This document shows, piece after piece, positions 22,701 through 32,719 of a stretch of 64,000 nucleotides of DNA. A program made the position numbers and the translations under genes. Position 1 is the stretch's first letter, and each line of letters begins with the position of its first letter. Below the pieces are notes generated by a model that worked only from the letters and a program-made list of their open reading frames with translations, was not told the DNA's origin and did no database searches. This DNA comes from Homalodisca vitripennis (lineage: Eukaryota > Arthropoda > Insecta > Hemiptera > Cicadellidae): positions 70,811,501 to 70,875,500 of the forward strand of contig NC_060215.1 of the NCBI RefSeq assembly GCF_021130785.1, in the 5' to 3' direction.

Positions 22701-24607
22701 GCAAAATATTAAAATGAAATGAAATTATCTTTATTTTCAGAAGGGGAATGAGGAACAATAAGCATCTCTACATATCAATATCGAAAGAAAACCAACAGTT
22801 ACAAAAAATATATATTACAATTATTATATATTTATTATACGTATAAACATAAAACATAAATAAATTTAACAAAGAATTACAACATAAATTCAAAACTGAA
22901 ACCGTACTGAACAAATAAATAAAATAAAATACTTGTTAATATTCTTGTTTAGAAGAAGTATTTAGAAATATTACGGTCTAAAGACCTTTTAATTTCTTTT
23001 ACTTAATTCAATTTTATTTTTGAGTTCCTTTGAGATAATCTAAGGTATAAAAATCTATGTTGACTTTTTCATCCTACAATGTTGCATGATTCTCATCATA
23101 GTCTTCATTTTTTATTGGATTTTTTAAATTTTGCTTTATTTACTTCATTGTTTTTTGTTTTATGTGTCACTCACTATATGTGACACAACTTATGCTTATA
23201 GTTCAGATTTCCAGTGCACTCCCTGTGTGTGGTACATTCTCAAAGTGATTATTTCTCTCATGACATAAAAAGTATGACTGGTTTGTAGGTTCTAGACCAG
23301 TTATATTTTTTAACGAGCATTGAAGAAAATAAAAAATTCGTCCCGGAACGTTGGGATAACCCAATGTATACATTGTGTTTTTAAAGCAATATGATTGATG
23401 CATGGGGTGACAATGTCGCGTACTACAAACCCATGGTGGGGGGGAGGGTGGCTTCTTGATGTTGTCCGTGGTGTGAGAGGCGCTGATAAGATCTCACATG
23501 GCTATTGACGTTGCTCTTGAGCTCTAGTGGTTTGTTATTTGAAAGTGTGAAACATGCAATTTTTATTGACTGTTAACAAGAACCTAATTCTCTATATGAC
23601 TATGGTTCAACATTCATATGTAAAATGAGTTGTGTTGATAGAATTTTCGTTGTGTCTTTGGAATAGAGTTAACTATTTTGCTAATTGGATAAATTTTACT
23701 GTAGTTTTCGATTGCCTTTTCTTTAATTTTATATTCTATAAATGTTTTGATCAATGTCTGAAAAATACGATAAATACGCACACGCACACGCACGCATCAG
23801 TGAAGAATATTGTATTACTGCATTTTTCATAATTGATTATTGTTGTATATCGAATAATAGTTTTGTTGACTGTGACTTTTGATCAGAATAACACTATTTT
23901 TAAGATTTTCTAACAATGGATAAATCAAATTATCTAACTGACTATAGTTACACACGCGCGCGCGCGCGCGCGCGTTGCTACATGTGGAATGAAGAACTAA
24001 GTATTACATATACCACAATAGCACTGGATTCTTGCACTAATATCCGAACGATCTATAAAGTGAACTTAGTATCGGTTTGCACGAGCAATTTCGTGAGAAA
24101 CAGCGTTTAACGCTCAGTTTGGTGTGTTCGGTAATGTTATAAAACCATGGAAAACATTAATTACTATGAATCCCACAATAAAGAAGTACACATTATAAAT
24201 TAATGGCATTCAGGGAAATCTGCAAGACAAACCTATTTATACAATATATGTATGGTATGAATATTCAAGTAATAGCTACCAGTGACATCCAAGTATGTGA
24301 GTGAGGCTGGTATGCCTGACTTCCATCTCGGGATCGTGATGAACAGTTTTTCTTTCCACACTTCCAATCCCAGAGGCAGATTGTTCTCCGGGACGAATTC
24401 CCCTGAAGAAATGGCTGCATTCCGCGAAGCTTCATCTGGATACTGGAAATCCAGCTTCCTCCAGTGGAACACCTGCTTCAGAACAGCGTCGGCGTAGCCT
24501 GCGACAGCCGCAGCCACCAGCACAGACAAAGCAGAAACGTACCTGCAATGTGCTTTGTAGTTATGATTTTTTAACGAGGGATTTTTATGACAAATTATGC
24601 GTTTCAA
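10310..24607 (-). CDS. Yellow / major royal jelly protein family gene (4 coding exons)
   Basis: Secreted yellow/MRJP-family protein; members act in cuticle pigmentation, sclerotisation or other extracellular roles. Coding join, minus strand: 24607-24280, 20897-20680, 12619-12218, 10744-10310, about 460 residues, near the usual length. Phases agree at every junction (1, 0, 0). Landmarks: hydrophobic signal-like stretch 22-40, KLFITIPRW (87-95), DRLWVLDTG (149-157), NVGGVNFQWTDGIFSLALSP (255-274), DNETMIFPNDLKVD (about 372-385) and LWLLTDKLP (about 390-398), followed by a Ser/Thr-rich tail. N-glycosylation motifs NKT and NET are present. The frame is unbroken, so it is probably functional. Which yellow subgroup it belongs to cannot be decided here. 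The start is uncertain (see exon 1). Confidence 0.93.
10745..12217 (-). other. Intron 3 of the yellow-family gene
   Basis: 1,473 bp between matched splice sites. It contains a trinucleotide microsatellite (11414-11464) and no coding sequence I can support. Opposing frames of about 100 codons at 11172-11496 on both strands include the repeat and look like chance. Confidence 0.85.
11414..11464 (+). repeat. (AAT)n/(ATG)n/(ATT)n microsatellite
   Basis: Compound trinucleotide repeat: AAT units, then about five ATG units, then a run of ATT units. Confidence 0.97.
12218..12619 (-). CDS. Yellow-family exon 3 (MRJP domain centre)
   Basis: 402 bp, phase 0 at both ends, with acceptor GTTTAG|TTG and donor TACAAG|GTAATC. 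It encodes residues 183-316: SFFANIIVDV, a Cys-containing CEQAYAYIPD block, the FYMDPLSGNYNVGG stretch and TIYFHPLSSTMEF. These are in the usual order for MRJP domains. Confidence 0.95.
13938..14424. mobile_element. Foldback palindrome, MITE-like
   Basis: An imperfect inverted repeat almost its whole length. The outer arms read TTAAGGTGGTTAATCGATTT and, inverted, ATTGATTGCATCACCTTGAA. Inner matches are CACTCCACGTGAAA (about 14041) against TTTCACGTGGAGT (about 14307). The centre is a perfect 11-bp hairpin, GTTTTTTCTTG / CAAGAAAAAAC (14163-14173 / 14183-14193), with a T-only loop. The midpoint of the ends (14181) coincides with that hairpin. It encodes nothing visible, and the transposon class is unknown. 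Confidence 0.7.
14670..14960 (+). mobile_element. tRNA-derived SINE-like fragment (candidate)
   Basis: GGCGCAGCTGG at 14681-14691 resembles a tRNA A box, and AATTCAAATCT at about 14730-14740 a decayed B box, about 45 bases apart. The GC level is raised relative to the intron. A TAGTAGCACACGCC word here also occurs near 52.72 kb. No clear 3' tail was found. Confidence 0.35.
18269..19096 (+). mobile_element. Non-autonomous transposon, copy A
   Basis: About 820 bp that match the reverse complement of 30308-31088 almost base for base. The ends carry inverted TTTTACGTGACAACGTC (about 18317) and GACGTTGTCACGTCAAAA (about 19079). The left end extends about 45 bp beyond that motif (TTATGGTTGCCTGTAAAGTC). 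No transposase is encoded. Copy A has a short internal duplication of AGTTATCTGCTTTATCCCGT (about 18931 and 18963) that copy B lacks. The superfamily is not assigned. Confidence 0.88.
20680..20897 (-). CDS. Yellow-family exon 2 (DRLWVLDTG core)
   Basis: 218 bp bounded by a CCAG acceptor and a GATAAG|GTAGGC donor. The first two bases complete the split Asp codon from exon 1. It encodes residues 111-182, including PYPDW, a VDECDRLWVLDTG block with a conserved-position Cys, and PPKILIYDL. It is too short, and lacks a start codon, to appear as a stand-alone gene, but it fits exons 1 and 3 exactly in phase. Confidence 0.93.
20898..24279 (-). other. Intron 1 of the yellow-family gene
   Basis: 3.4 kb without supportable exons. 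A 125-codon plus-strand frame (22235-22612) is unrecognised and probably chance. At about 22690-22760 the minus strand reads an AATAAAG-type signal followed by TTTCATTTCATTTT, resembling a LINE 3' tail. CA/CG-type microsatellites occur near 23780 and 23953. Confidence 0.75.
23953..23974. repeat. (CG)n dinucleotide run
   Basis: An alternating C-G run of about 11 units directly after CACA, unusual in AT-rich and presumably CpG-tolerant DNA. Such purine-pyrimidine alternation can adopt Z-DNA. Confidence 0.95.
24280..24607 (-). CDS. Yellow-family exon 1 (signal peptide and start of MRJP domain)
   Basis: Encodes the signal-like stretch, HWRKLDFQYPDEASRNAAI and the PRWKSGIPASLTYLDVT block. It ends at a GTCACTG|GTAGCT donor (phase 1). 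The first ATG gives 21 residues ahead of the hydrophobic core. A TTGCAG acceptor-like site at about 24543 lies just before the codons for YVSALSV, so the true start may instead come from a short upstream exon. Upstream candidates include the GC-rich block near 27 kb, but none could be proven. Confidence 0.85.
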
Positions 24608-25099
24608 TAAAAATATTGTTGTACGTCAAGAATTCATAATTACATTTTTAGGAAATATTTCTATATTTTAAAACTGTATTTATAAGATTAACGAATCCGG
24701 AATCTTTGGAAGAGCCCATTTAGTTTGAATTATTCTATTCAGGAACACTAGATGGGTGAACATAACAGACAATTTAGTTGCATACTGATTACTTAAGGTA
24801 CATTTAATAAAAAAAAAACCGTCCGACTATTCTACTCCCTCCGTTCCAGACATTTTTTCATATACGACCACACAATAACACACAATAAAATATTATATAT
24901 GCGTTTTCAGATGATATAATGTCTATTCGTGACAATTTGTAACACTGCGGCATCAAGCACGTTAGTATGTTTAAACCGCATAATACATAATACCTTTACA
25001 GTTTTTTTGTTTTTGCCAACTGGTGGATTTACCAATAGACACACTAGGCTCAGACCTAGTTCTCGGAGCAAAAGGAGCCGCAAACTAAAAAGTTTAAGC

Positions 25100-25706
25100 A
25101 AATTATTATTTTTGTTTAGTTTTAACGTAAATGCAGAAATGCTATGTAACACGACCTTTCACGTCATTACTCTGGGATTTCGTTAAAGAAAGTAAGAAAA
25201 CGATAATCTGCAGTTACTTAAATTATTATTTTTGTTTAGTTTTAACGTACATGCAGAAATGCTATGTAACACGACCTTTCACGTCATTACTCCGGGATTT
25301 CGTTACAGAAAGTAAGGAAAGGATAATCTGCAGTTACTTAAATTATTATTTTTTTTTAGTTTTTTACGTAAATGCAGAAATGCTATGTAACACGACCTTT
25401 CACGTCATTACTCCGGGATTTCGTTAAAGAAAGTAAGAAAATGATAATCTGCAGTTACTTAAATTATTATTTTTTTTTTGTTTTTTACGTAAATGCAGAA
25501 ATGCTATGTAACACGACCTTTCACGTCATTACTCCGGGATATCGTTAAAGAATGTAAGGAAAGGATAATCTGCAGTTACGTAAATTATTATTTTTGTTTA
25601 GTTTTAACGTACAGAAATGCTATGTAACACGACCTTTCACGTCATTACTCCGGGATATCGTTAAAGAATGTAAGGAAAGGATAATCTGCAGTTACTTAAA
25701 TTACAA
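25100..25706 (+). repeat. ~120-bp tandem array, five units
   Basis: The word GCTATGTAACACGACC recurs at 25141, 25261, 25382, 25503 and 25619 (spacings 120, 121, 121, 116). Every unit keeps ACCTTTCACGTCATTACT and a GGATAATCTGCAGTTAC-type junction, differing by only a few bases. Short frames crossing the units are by-products. It lies about 0.5 kb upstream of yellow-family exon 1, either in the 5' flank or a 5' intron. Confidence 0.95.
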
Positions 25707-27777
25707 TTTTTTGATACGCACTCATGACTTTCTCATCGTTTTATTATTTTCAAAAAAGATGTATTTTCTATTGAAATGTGAAAACATTTGATTGAAAAGT
25801 GTATCTTTGCGTATTTTATAGGAATTACATACAAATTTATTCTTTTTTCACCTTTTTTTTGGGGGGGGGGGTGGGGAGGTTAAACAAATGTTTAAAAAAG
25901 AAGCACAAATTCTTTTTAACCTAGGGTCCAAGAAAGTAAAATCCGCACTGTTCGTTGTGCCATCTTAGATTTAGTTATTATTTTAAAATTGTACACAACT
26001 TCTTCTATTCTTCAAGTACATATTCATACTTTAGGACCGTGTGCGTTAATACATTGTAAACTGTACTGGGTATCATTCTGCAGTATATGCGCATTTATTT
26101 TTGAGATTTACACATCATACACTTTTTACGTAAAAGTTTGAACTTCCCAAGGATAAAATAATGTTGAAAATTTCTGTTGTTATTGCATACCTGAAAAAGC
26201 TCTTTCCATAAACAAAAAGAGACAAACTGCACTAAACACAAAATCCAATACCACTTACTAAAATGTAATATAACGGTAGTAACTATACAGTATATAGATA
26301 TATAGTGAAAACTAATGTTATGGTTTTCATATCAAACTTTCATGAAGGATTGTATTATATTGTACTTTTTTATTATTATATGAAAGGGACCAACAATGGC
26401 TCACGAGATAAAAGCTGTAGGTTAAAAATAAAACATATACTGCAACTTCGGCGTCTTGATTATCATTGCTTTGTTAATGTTCGTGTTTGTTTTAAATATT
26501 ACAGGTAAAACAACAGGTTTTTACAGCTAAAAAGAATAGATACCAGGTCTGGAAATGTAGCATTTCAATTTTCGTCCCTTACTGTAATAACTAGTATATA
26601 AATGTAACTCTTCTTTCCTTGTTTATTGCATGTCCATTTATTAAATATAATCCAAAACAAATTAACACAAAAAAGTTTTCCCTTGATGAGTTTATTGCGT
26701 TGATTTTCAAAAATATACAACATCCACGTGCGATGAAGCTTCATGTGATTAATGTGGAAGATGAATTTGCCGTCCTTCCAAACAAATTGGGGGTACCACA
26801 ACAAATTAACGGCCGATTACGAAAGTGAACATTCAGCAGCTGTCTAGCGATATTAATGATGCTGTCGTAATAGCTGGTTGGAAAGTAGCAAAGGTCAGAA
26901 AACAGTGAGGGACGGAATCACGTGCAGGTGTGTCGCTAACAAACGGATTGCGGCAGAGGTGCATGTAACGTGGCTGGCAGCCAGGAACCTGGGACGGTCG
27001 TGACCGTGGCCGCACGGGCGAGTCAGGACTTGCACAGGCGTATAACTCGAGGATATGATAAATCCAGCAATCAATTAGCATCTCAAGGTTTTAGAATGGA
27101 GTTTGCAAGGCCGTAGTCGAGCGGTGTCCTTACACAGGTGAATAGAACGTTCACGGCGAATGCGGCTACGGCAGTGTCTGTATCTGCATCTGCACCTCAG
27201 TTTCAATGTCATGTGAATTTAAATTAAGTACCTAAACATGCACAAGATAACTTCATTCTGACACGATTGTACTTAAGTACCCTCATTCTCGCTTTATCAC
27301 TCTTACCGCTCAAATGTCTTACACCCTCTGTTGTGTCTTTCAAAACTTTCCAACGTTTAATGTTAGCGCCGTACATTGGAGTTGGGCTGTATCACATTAC
27401 TCATATGTTAAAACGTATGCTATAATTACTCTAAACATTGTTTTTTAAAAACTGTGCATTATTTCTTTACACGATTTATGTGGAAGTATACAAGCTTCCT
27501 TTATAACCAATCTGCAACAGACAATTACAAGTGCAGTGCATGCTTTATAGATACTTTATTTCTTTGATTGACGCATGAAGAAAAGTGTATTTATTATATA
27601 CTGAAAAATTAGCAGCTAAGATTTCATAATTAATTACAAAACACACACTTCTTAAATTACAGGAAAGGTCGTAATGGATAAACCCCCTACAAGATCACTA
27701 ACATAATAAAAGTGGGAATATTACTGGATTAATCTTACTGGGTTTTCTATAACTGCATTATATAAATAGTACCGTCA
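25707..27777. other. Upstream flank of the yellow-family gene
   Basis: AT-rich except for a poly-G run (about 25861-25877) and the GC-rich block described separately. Opposing chance frames at 26565-26828 match nothing I know. Confidence 0.5.
26870..27210 (-). promoter_or_regulatory. GC-rich block, candidate promoter or first exon
   Basis: This segment is clearly richer in G+C and CpG than the surrounding kilobases and contains no repeat family I recognise. It sits about 2.3-2.6 kb upstream of yellow-family exon 1, on the right side for a promoter or untranslated first exon of that gene. It includes a short minus-strand open frame (27081-26833). The assignment is inferred from position and composition only; a decayed transposon fragment is the main alternative. 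Confidence 0.25.
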
Positions 27778-28080
27778 GTTCAGGAGGAAAAAGCTGTGCC
27801 ATCATTACTCAGCCGATAAAATCACATTGTGGTATCATCAATAGATAGCCCGGAGGATCAGGCTTTGACATCACTATACAGCTAGGAGGATCACACTATC
27901 TAGTAATAAAGTAAGAAACAGAACCAGACTTTGCCATCATTAACACACCAAAGGTAGTTAGTTGGCTACGTCATTATTAGACACCCAGGAGGATCAGGTA
28001 TTATTATAGCTCATTACGACGAACAGGCTGTACTGACTGGGTAATCATGAGGACCAGCCTGTGATATCATTATACATTTA
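27778..28080 (+). repeat. Degenerate minisatellite (GGAGGATCAGGCT motif)
   Basis: Diverged copies of a unit of roughly 45-60 bp built on GGAGGATCAGGCTTTGACATC followed by ATTATACA-type sequence, seen around 27782, 27851, 27888, 27920, 27990 and 28050. Spacing is irregular, so the array is old. Confidence 0.6.
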
Positions 28081-28402
28081 AAGCGAAAGGATGTAAATTA
28101 AGGAAGTAAATTGTTAGGGCAGTGGTTCTCAAACGTGTAAAACTTCAATTATTTTGCAAAGAATATGCACGTGTTGTTTTCATGCCAGTCTATTAATAGC
28201 GAGAAAAATTCATTGTAGAGAATGTAAAGACCTAATTGTAAATAAATATTGAGTTAATTTGATATTGACCACTTGTAACTAAAATCAATGGGGTAATAAA
28301 ACGTCATAAATAATAATGAAATTGTTATTTTATAGATTTGCACATTATAAAGACAAAGACTAAATAATAATTTGTATCTTATTTATGTGTTATATTTTGT
28401 TA

Positions 28403-28556
28403 AGAATAAATAATTTGATCAAACATTTACGTTTTCTTTTACAAATATTTTTTTAAGAGATTCCTGCAAGAAGGGGTTTTTTTTAATAATAAATTATTTG
28501 ATAAAACATTTAAGTTTTCTTTTACAAATATCTTTTTAAGAGATTCCTGCAAGAAG
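28403..28556 (+). repeat. Tandem duplication of about 85 bp
   Basis: Two adjacent copies containing TTTTCTTTTACAAATAT and AAGAGATTCCTGCAAGAAG, offset by about 85 bp with few changes. Confidence 0.85.
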
Positions 28557-30307
28557 AGTAAAACTTTGATTTGGGGATTTCTTCCAATTTACACCATGGG
28601 TCAGTACCATGATTAGCGATTTAGTTTCCTGGATTCTCTCTCTTTATTGCAATGAATGAAGAACTCAATTCATAGAATGCACATACATTCGGCTGAGAAA
28701 TAAATGCAATGTTATTGGACAGTCGCGCGGGAAATGCCAAGATCACGACAAACAACACATGTTACATCCTTAATATTGCATGCAATGTCTGTCTCTGAAT
28801 AAGGAGTTTCCGCAGTATCTGAGCTTAGTAAACATTTATATAGGTTATAGTATTATAATTAAATATTCTCGTTATTATTTTATTTCTAAATGAATTAAAG
28901 TCAAACAATATAAGATAATAAAATAAGAAAGAACTCATATTATATTTCAGAAACTTATAAAGTCCATTTTCCGTTATGGTTTTATAGTTTCAAAGTAATG
29001 ATTGGTGTGTTGTACGTAGTATGAACAACAAAGACAGACCGTTTGGTTTTTAAGCATATAAGATGCCCTCAAGGCATTGTAGAAGTTGCCCTTGTTCTCA
29101 CATTCCAAAGTAATACGTCGTTAAACCGCTTGTAATTTACTCATGAATATTCTATGTTCAGGATAATTATGTAGTGGAAACTCCCAAGCATGATATGTGT
29201 TGGTTATTCTGTGGATATTTTGACCACTGACTAATCTTTACACCTACAATTCATGGGGAGGGATGTAAGTTGTCAGATCTACAAAGTTAAGCACTGTTTA
29301 AAATAAGAAATATAAACATGTTGCTATACAAAACATATCAGAAGTACAATAGCATATTTACTTACACCACAGAAAACGTCCAATCTGGTAGAAATGCAGA
29401 AAAAACGACTAACTATTAACGTAGTAATACGCTATAATGTGCTAATTTAATGATATATGAAAAATGAACAGTCATTGCTTTTCCTGAAACTTGGACTTTA
29501 AGGTAGGGTAATCTGGTTCTGACTACCTTATAATTATGATTTTTATTTCGCATTCACATTAATTCATTATTTGCATTTAAGTGTTAGTATTAATACATAT
29601 ATGCCTAGTTATTTTTTTAAATTTGGTAACCGGATTCAAAGAAAAAAGGGTTGAAGATTAGAATATGGATTGAAAAATAGATTTCGAATATATTTCACCT
29701 CGCAGTGAAATCACAGTTCGCATATTAGGGCGTTAGTTTGTAACCTTACTTGTTAATATACTATGTTGTTTTATCAAATATAGGGTACTAGTGATTCCTC
29801 TCATACACAATTATAGTGGTATTTATGTAGTAGTCGCATGTTTTAAATCCGTCTCGAGCCTGCTCTGGTGTAACCTATAGTTTATTCTTTTTACCTTATA
29901 CTGGTTCAACATGTTTCAATTACTTTTCATGAAAGACAATCAACACTTAAAACACTTTTTATAACCACGTGTTTTATTACAAACTAAAAAATGCCTAACT
30001 ATAAAATGATCACAACCTTGACTATTTGTAAACTTGACATGAAAATGTTCTGTCATTCAACTTTATTTTTGCATCAAACATCTTGTTATCAACGCACTAA
30101 AGCAAATTCATACTCATTCTTTAAAAATATATATTTCAATATGAGTGGAATCTTTCCTTTAAGATAAATAAAACGAATGTATCTGCATTAAAAACTGTTT
30201 ATATACAAGATTGGAATTTCTAATCATTGCAGAACGAAATTCAAAATAAAGCCTTTCAAAATATAATACATACTTTAACAAGATTAAAAATACTTAAGTT
30301 ATAATAA
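28557..30307. other. Intergenic, nothing recognised
   Basis: AT-rich sequence with only short chance frames; no RNA gene or repeat boundary seen. Confidence 0.5.
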
Positions 30308-31088
30308 TTTTGACGTGATAACGTCTTAAATTAGGTTGCGGCTCGGAGTCACTCATGAAAAAGTGTAACGCCCGGTAACGTTACGATGCCCGTCCAGTGG
30401 GTCCGCCGCACGGGATAAAGCAGATAACTATGTTTATTCGTGAAAATGTGGAGTGCTTAGATTCGTCATTTACAACAACTACAACAATAAAGGTAAATAA
30501 TTGTACACTGATATTTCATTATCGTAAACTATGATTTATTGATTAATTGTTAGATTGACACAAAAGTTGAGAAACTGAGTTTATAGGTTATGTCATACTA
30601 TTGACAAATGTTGATAGTGTTAAGTAAATTATTAGTTTAAATCACTCTGCAATCAATCGTAATTCAGTCGATTGAGAAGAAACAGCGCGTATTGCTAGTC
30701 AAACATTTAAAATAACAAATTATAACCTCTAACCTGTCATAACAGTGCGACCAAACAAACGAACTAAACCGACCAATCACCACGCGCGGAGTTAGAATTT
30801 AACTGTGTTTAGCAAGAATTTCAAATTCCAATTTTAGTAAATGTTTTATTCAACTTTACCATTTACAATAAAAATTTTAATTAATTTCAAATTATGTACA
30901 ATGTTTTAGTAAACAAAATATATTTCTATAGTTAAAATTTGTGCAATTCTTATTTTCATTCAATTCCTTGTTCCTATTGTGCAATTTAATAATATTCATA
31001 TCAATAAATATTCTACCGAGAAAAAGACGTTGTCACGTAAAATCTTCGCCCGTAAAACCGACTTTACAGGCAACCATAATTTTTTTTC
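30308..31088 (-). mobile_element. Non-autonomous transposon, copy B (inverted relative to copy A)
   Basis: Reverse complement of copy A, starting TTTTGACGTGATAACGTC and ending ACAGGCAACCATAATTTTTT. Differences from copy A are a few substitutions, a one-base change in a homopolymer run and absence of copy A's short internal duplication. Such closeness implies recent spread of the family. No coding capacity. Confidence 0.9.
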
Positions 31089-32079
31089 AAGTTATGCCTC
31101 CACTATAAGTGCAAACATTAAGGGCATATTATTATATCGCATTTATGTCGTCTAGAATCTTCTGAGTGTATTCTGTAATAAGCTAGAAATGATTTTTGTA
31201 TTGTTTGTTCCATGTTCATTGGTGAAATGAGGAGAAGAAAAAAAAGACCTTTTTTCCTTTTTCTCCTTTATCAAAGTATGATCTGTTTTTCATTCTTAGA
31301 AATCAAGAGAATGTTGAAATACTCTAGTGTCGACATGATTTGACTTGGCAGTCTCACCGTCTCTCACTAGTACCACGGAACCGTAACTCTATTAAGTCCT
31401 TTTTAATTTTAAAAGAAGTATAGAAAAATCATATAGCGAGTATTCAAGGATACTGCTATTTGTCTTTGTGACTGCCTTGCACAGATACATAATTTAATAT
31501 GTACCGACTTGAAAAGTCGAGTGTGTAGGAGATTGCCTCTAAAATGAGTGTTATTTTTCATAGAGGTGGGAAGTTAAGTGGCGAAATCTACTCCGGTGTA
31601 TTTCAGTTGGGAAATACCCAAGGGCTCTTAACCTGTGACCTTGCTGCAAACCTTCTTGCTCACTCTAAATAACAATTTTCCTGGAACATGTTTAGCCTAT
31701 TCCGGGTACGTATGGAGTGAGAATATTACAACGTTACATATATTGTATTACTCCTCGGTAACCTCACTTATGTTTAACAACTGCTTTAATACTGACGTGT
31801 TCTTCAGAAACGTTTCACGTCAACAAGACTTTTTTCTTCGAACGAACTGACGAATTAGTGGAGAAACTGACATTCGAGGCTGATAATTACTCTAATTCAA
31901 ATGTTCTATTTATTACTAACACAAGTAACCTTTAAAATACATCACGTTAAAATAGGATTGAATTATTTATATATTAAGGTACATTTGTATTATGGTCTCG
32001 TATTACAACTGACAAAACTTTTAAGTAACAAATGTTCTATATAGGCTAAAAATAAAATATCAATACTTATTAATTTTAA
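31089..32079. other. Intergenic, nothing recognised
   Basis: No gene-like frame. Small chance frames only. Confidence 0.5.
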
Positions 32080-32300
32080 ATTCACCAACCATAGACATCT
32101 TCAAACATGTAATCACGGAGACGGGTTTTAAATAGTCGCCTCTTTGTGGTGGTTTTTATTTAATCAGGCAGCTTATTGACTAGGTTGCGCCAAAATTATG
32201 TGGCAGGCAGCCGATACATTCAGTCGGCTAGGCCTAGAAAGCAGATCTTGATCTCTCGTGTTGATGACATACGTAACTGTAATAGGTGTGCAGTCCCTGG
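32080..32300 (-). pseudogene. LINE RT C-terminus fragment
   Basis: Read on the minus strand, about 32290-32220 gives VINTRDQDLLSRPSRLNV. After a frameshift, about 32195-32085 gives LVNKLPD, stop, IKTTTKRRLFKTRLRDYM. The pattern NTR, then NKLP, then a basic FKTRL helix is typical of the last 80 residues of Jockey/CR1-type LINE ORF2 proteins. It contains a stop and a frameshift and is only a stub. It lies just upstream of, and opposite to, the next LINE. Confidence 0.65.
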
Positions 32301-32719
32301 GAAACCGAGCTTAAATTATCTTTTCAAAAATATACATGGGAGACAACGTTGGGAAGAGAAATGTATTTAAAAGCCTGTCTGCAAGATTGAAATCTTGAAA
32401 TTATTTTAATAGCTCTTTTTTATTTTGAAGATCTTCATCATTCACGCCTAAGCATATTCCCTCCAAACCACATATTATGTCGTTATGTTGTTATGCATAT
32501 GAAGGACCATTGTATCAAACCAAGAATTCTTCGAAATCCTAATTACACAATTTTTATTTTTAAAAGGCAAGATTAATTTTTTACAATACAGACACAGCAT
32601 ACAACCCCTCGAAACAAGCTTCCTATCTTGAACATAAAGGTGTTATGACTAATCAAATATGTACTGATTGGAACATTGGCTAGACTTAAATAATTATGAG
32701 TTATATAATTTTTGTGGTT

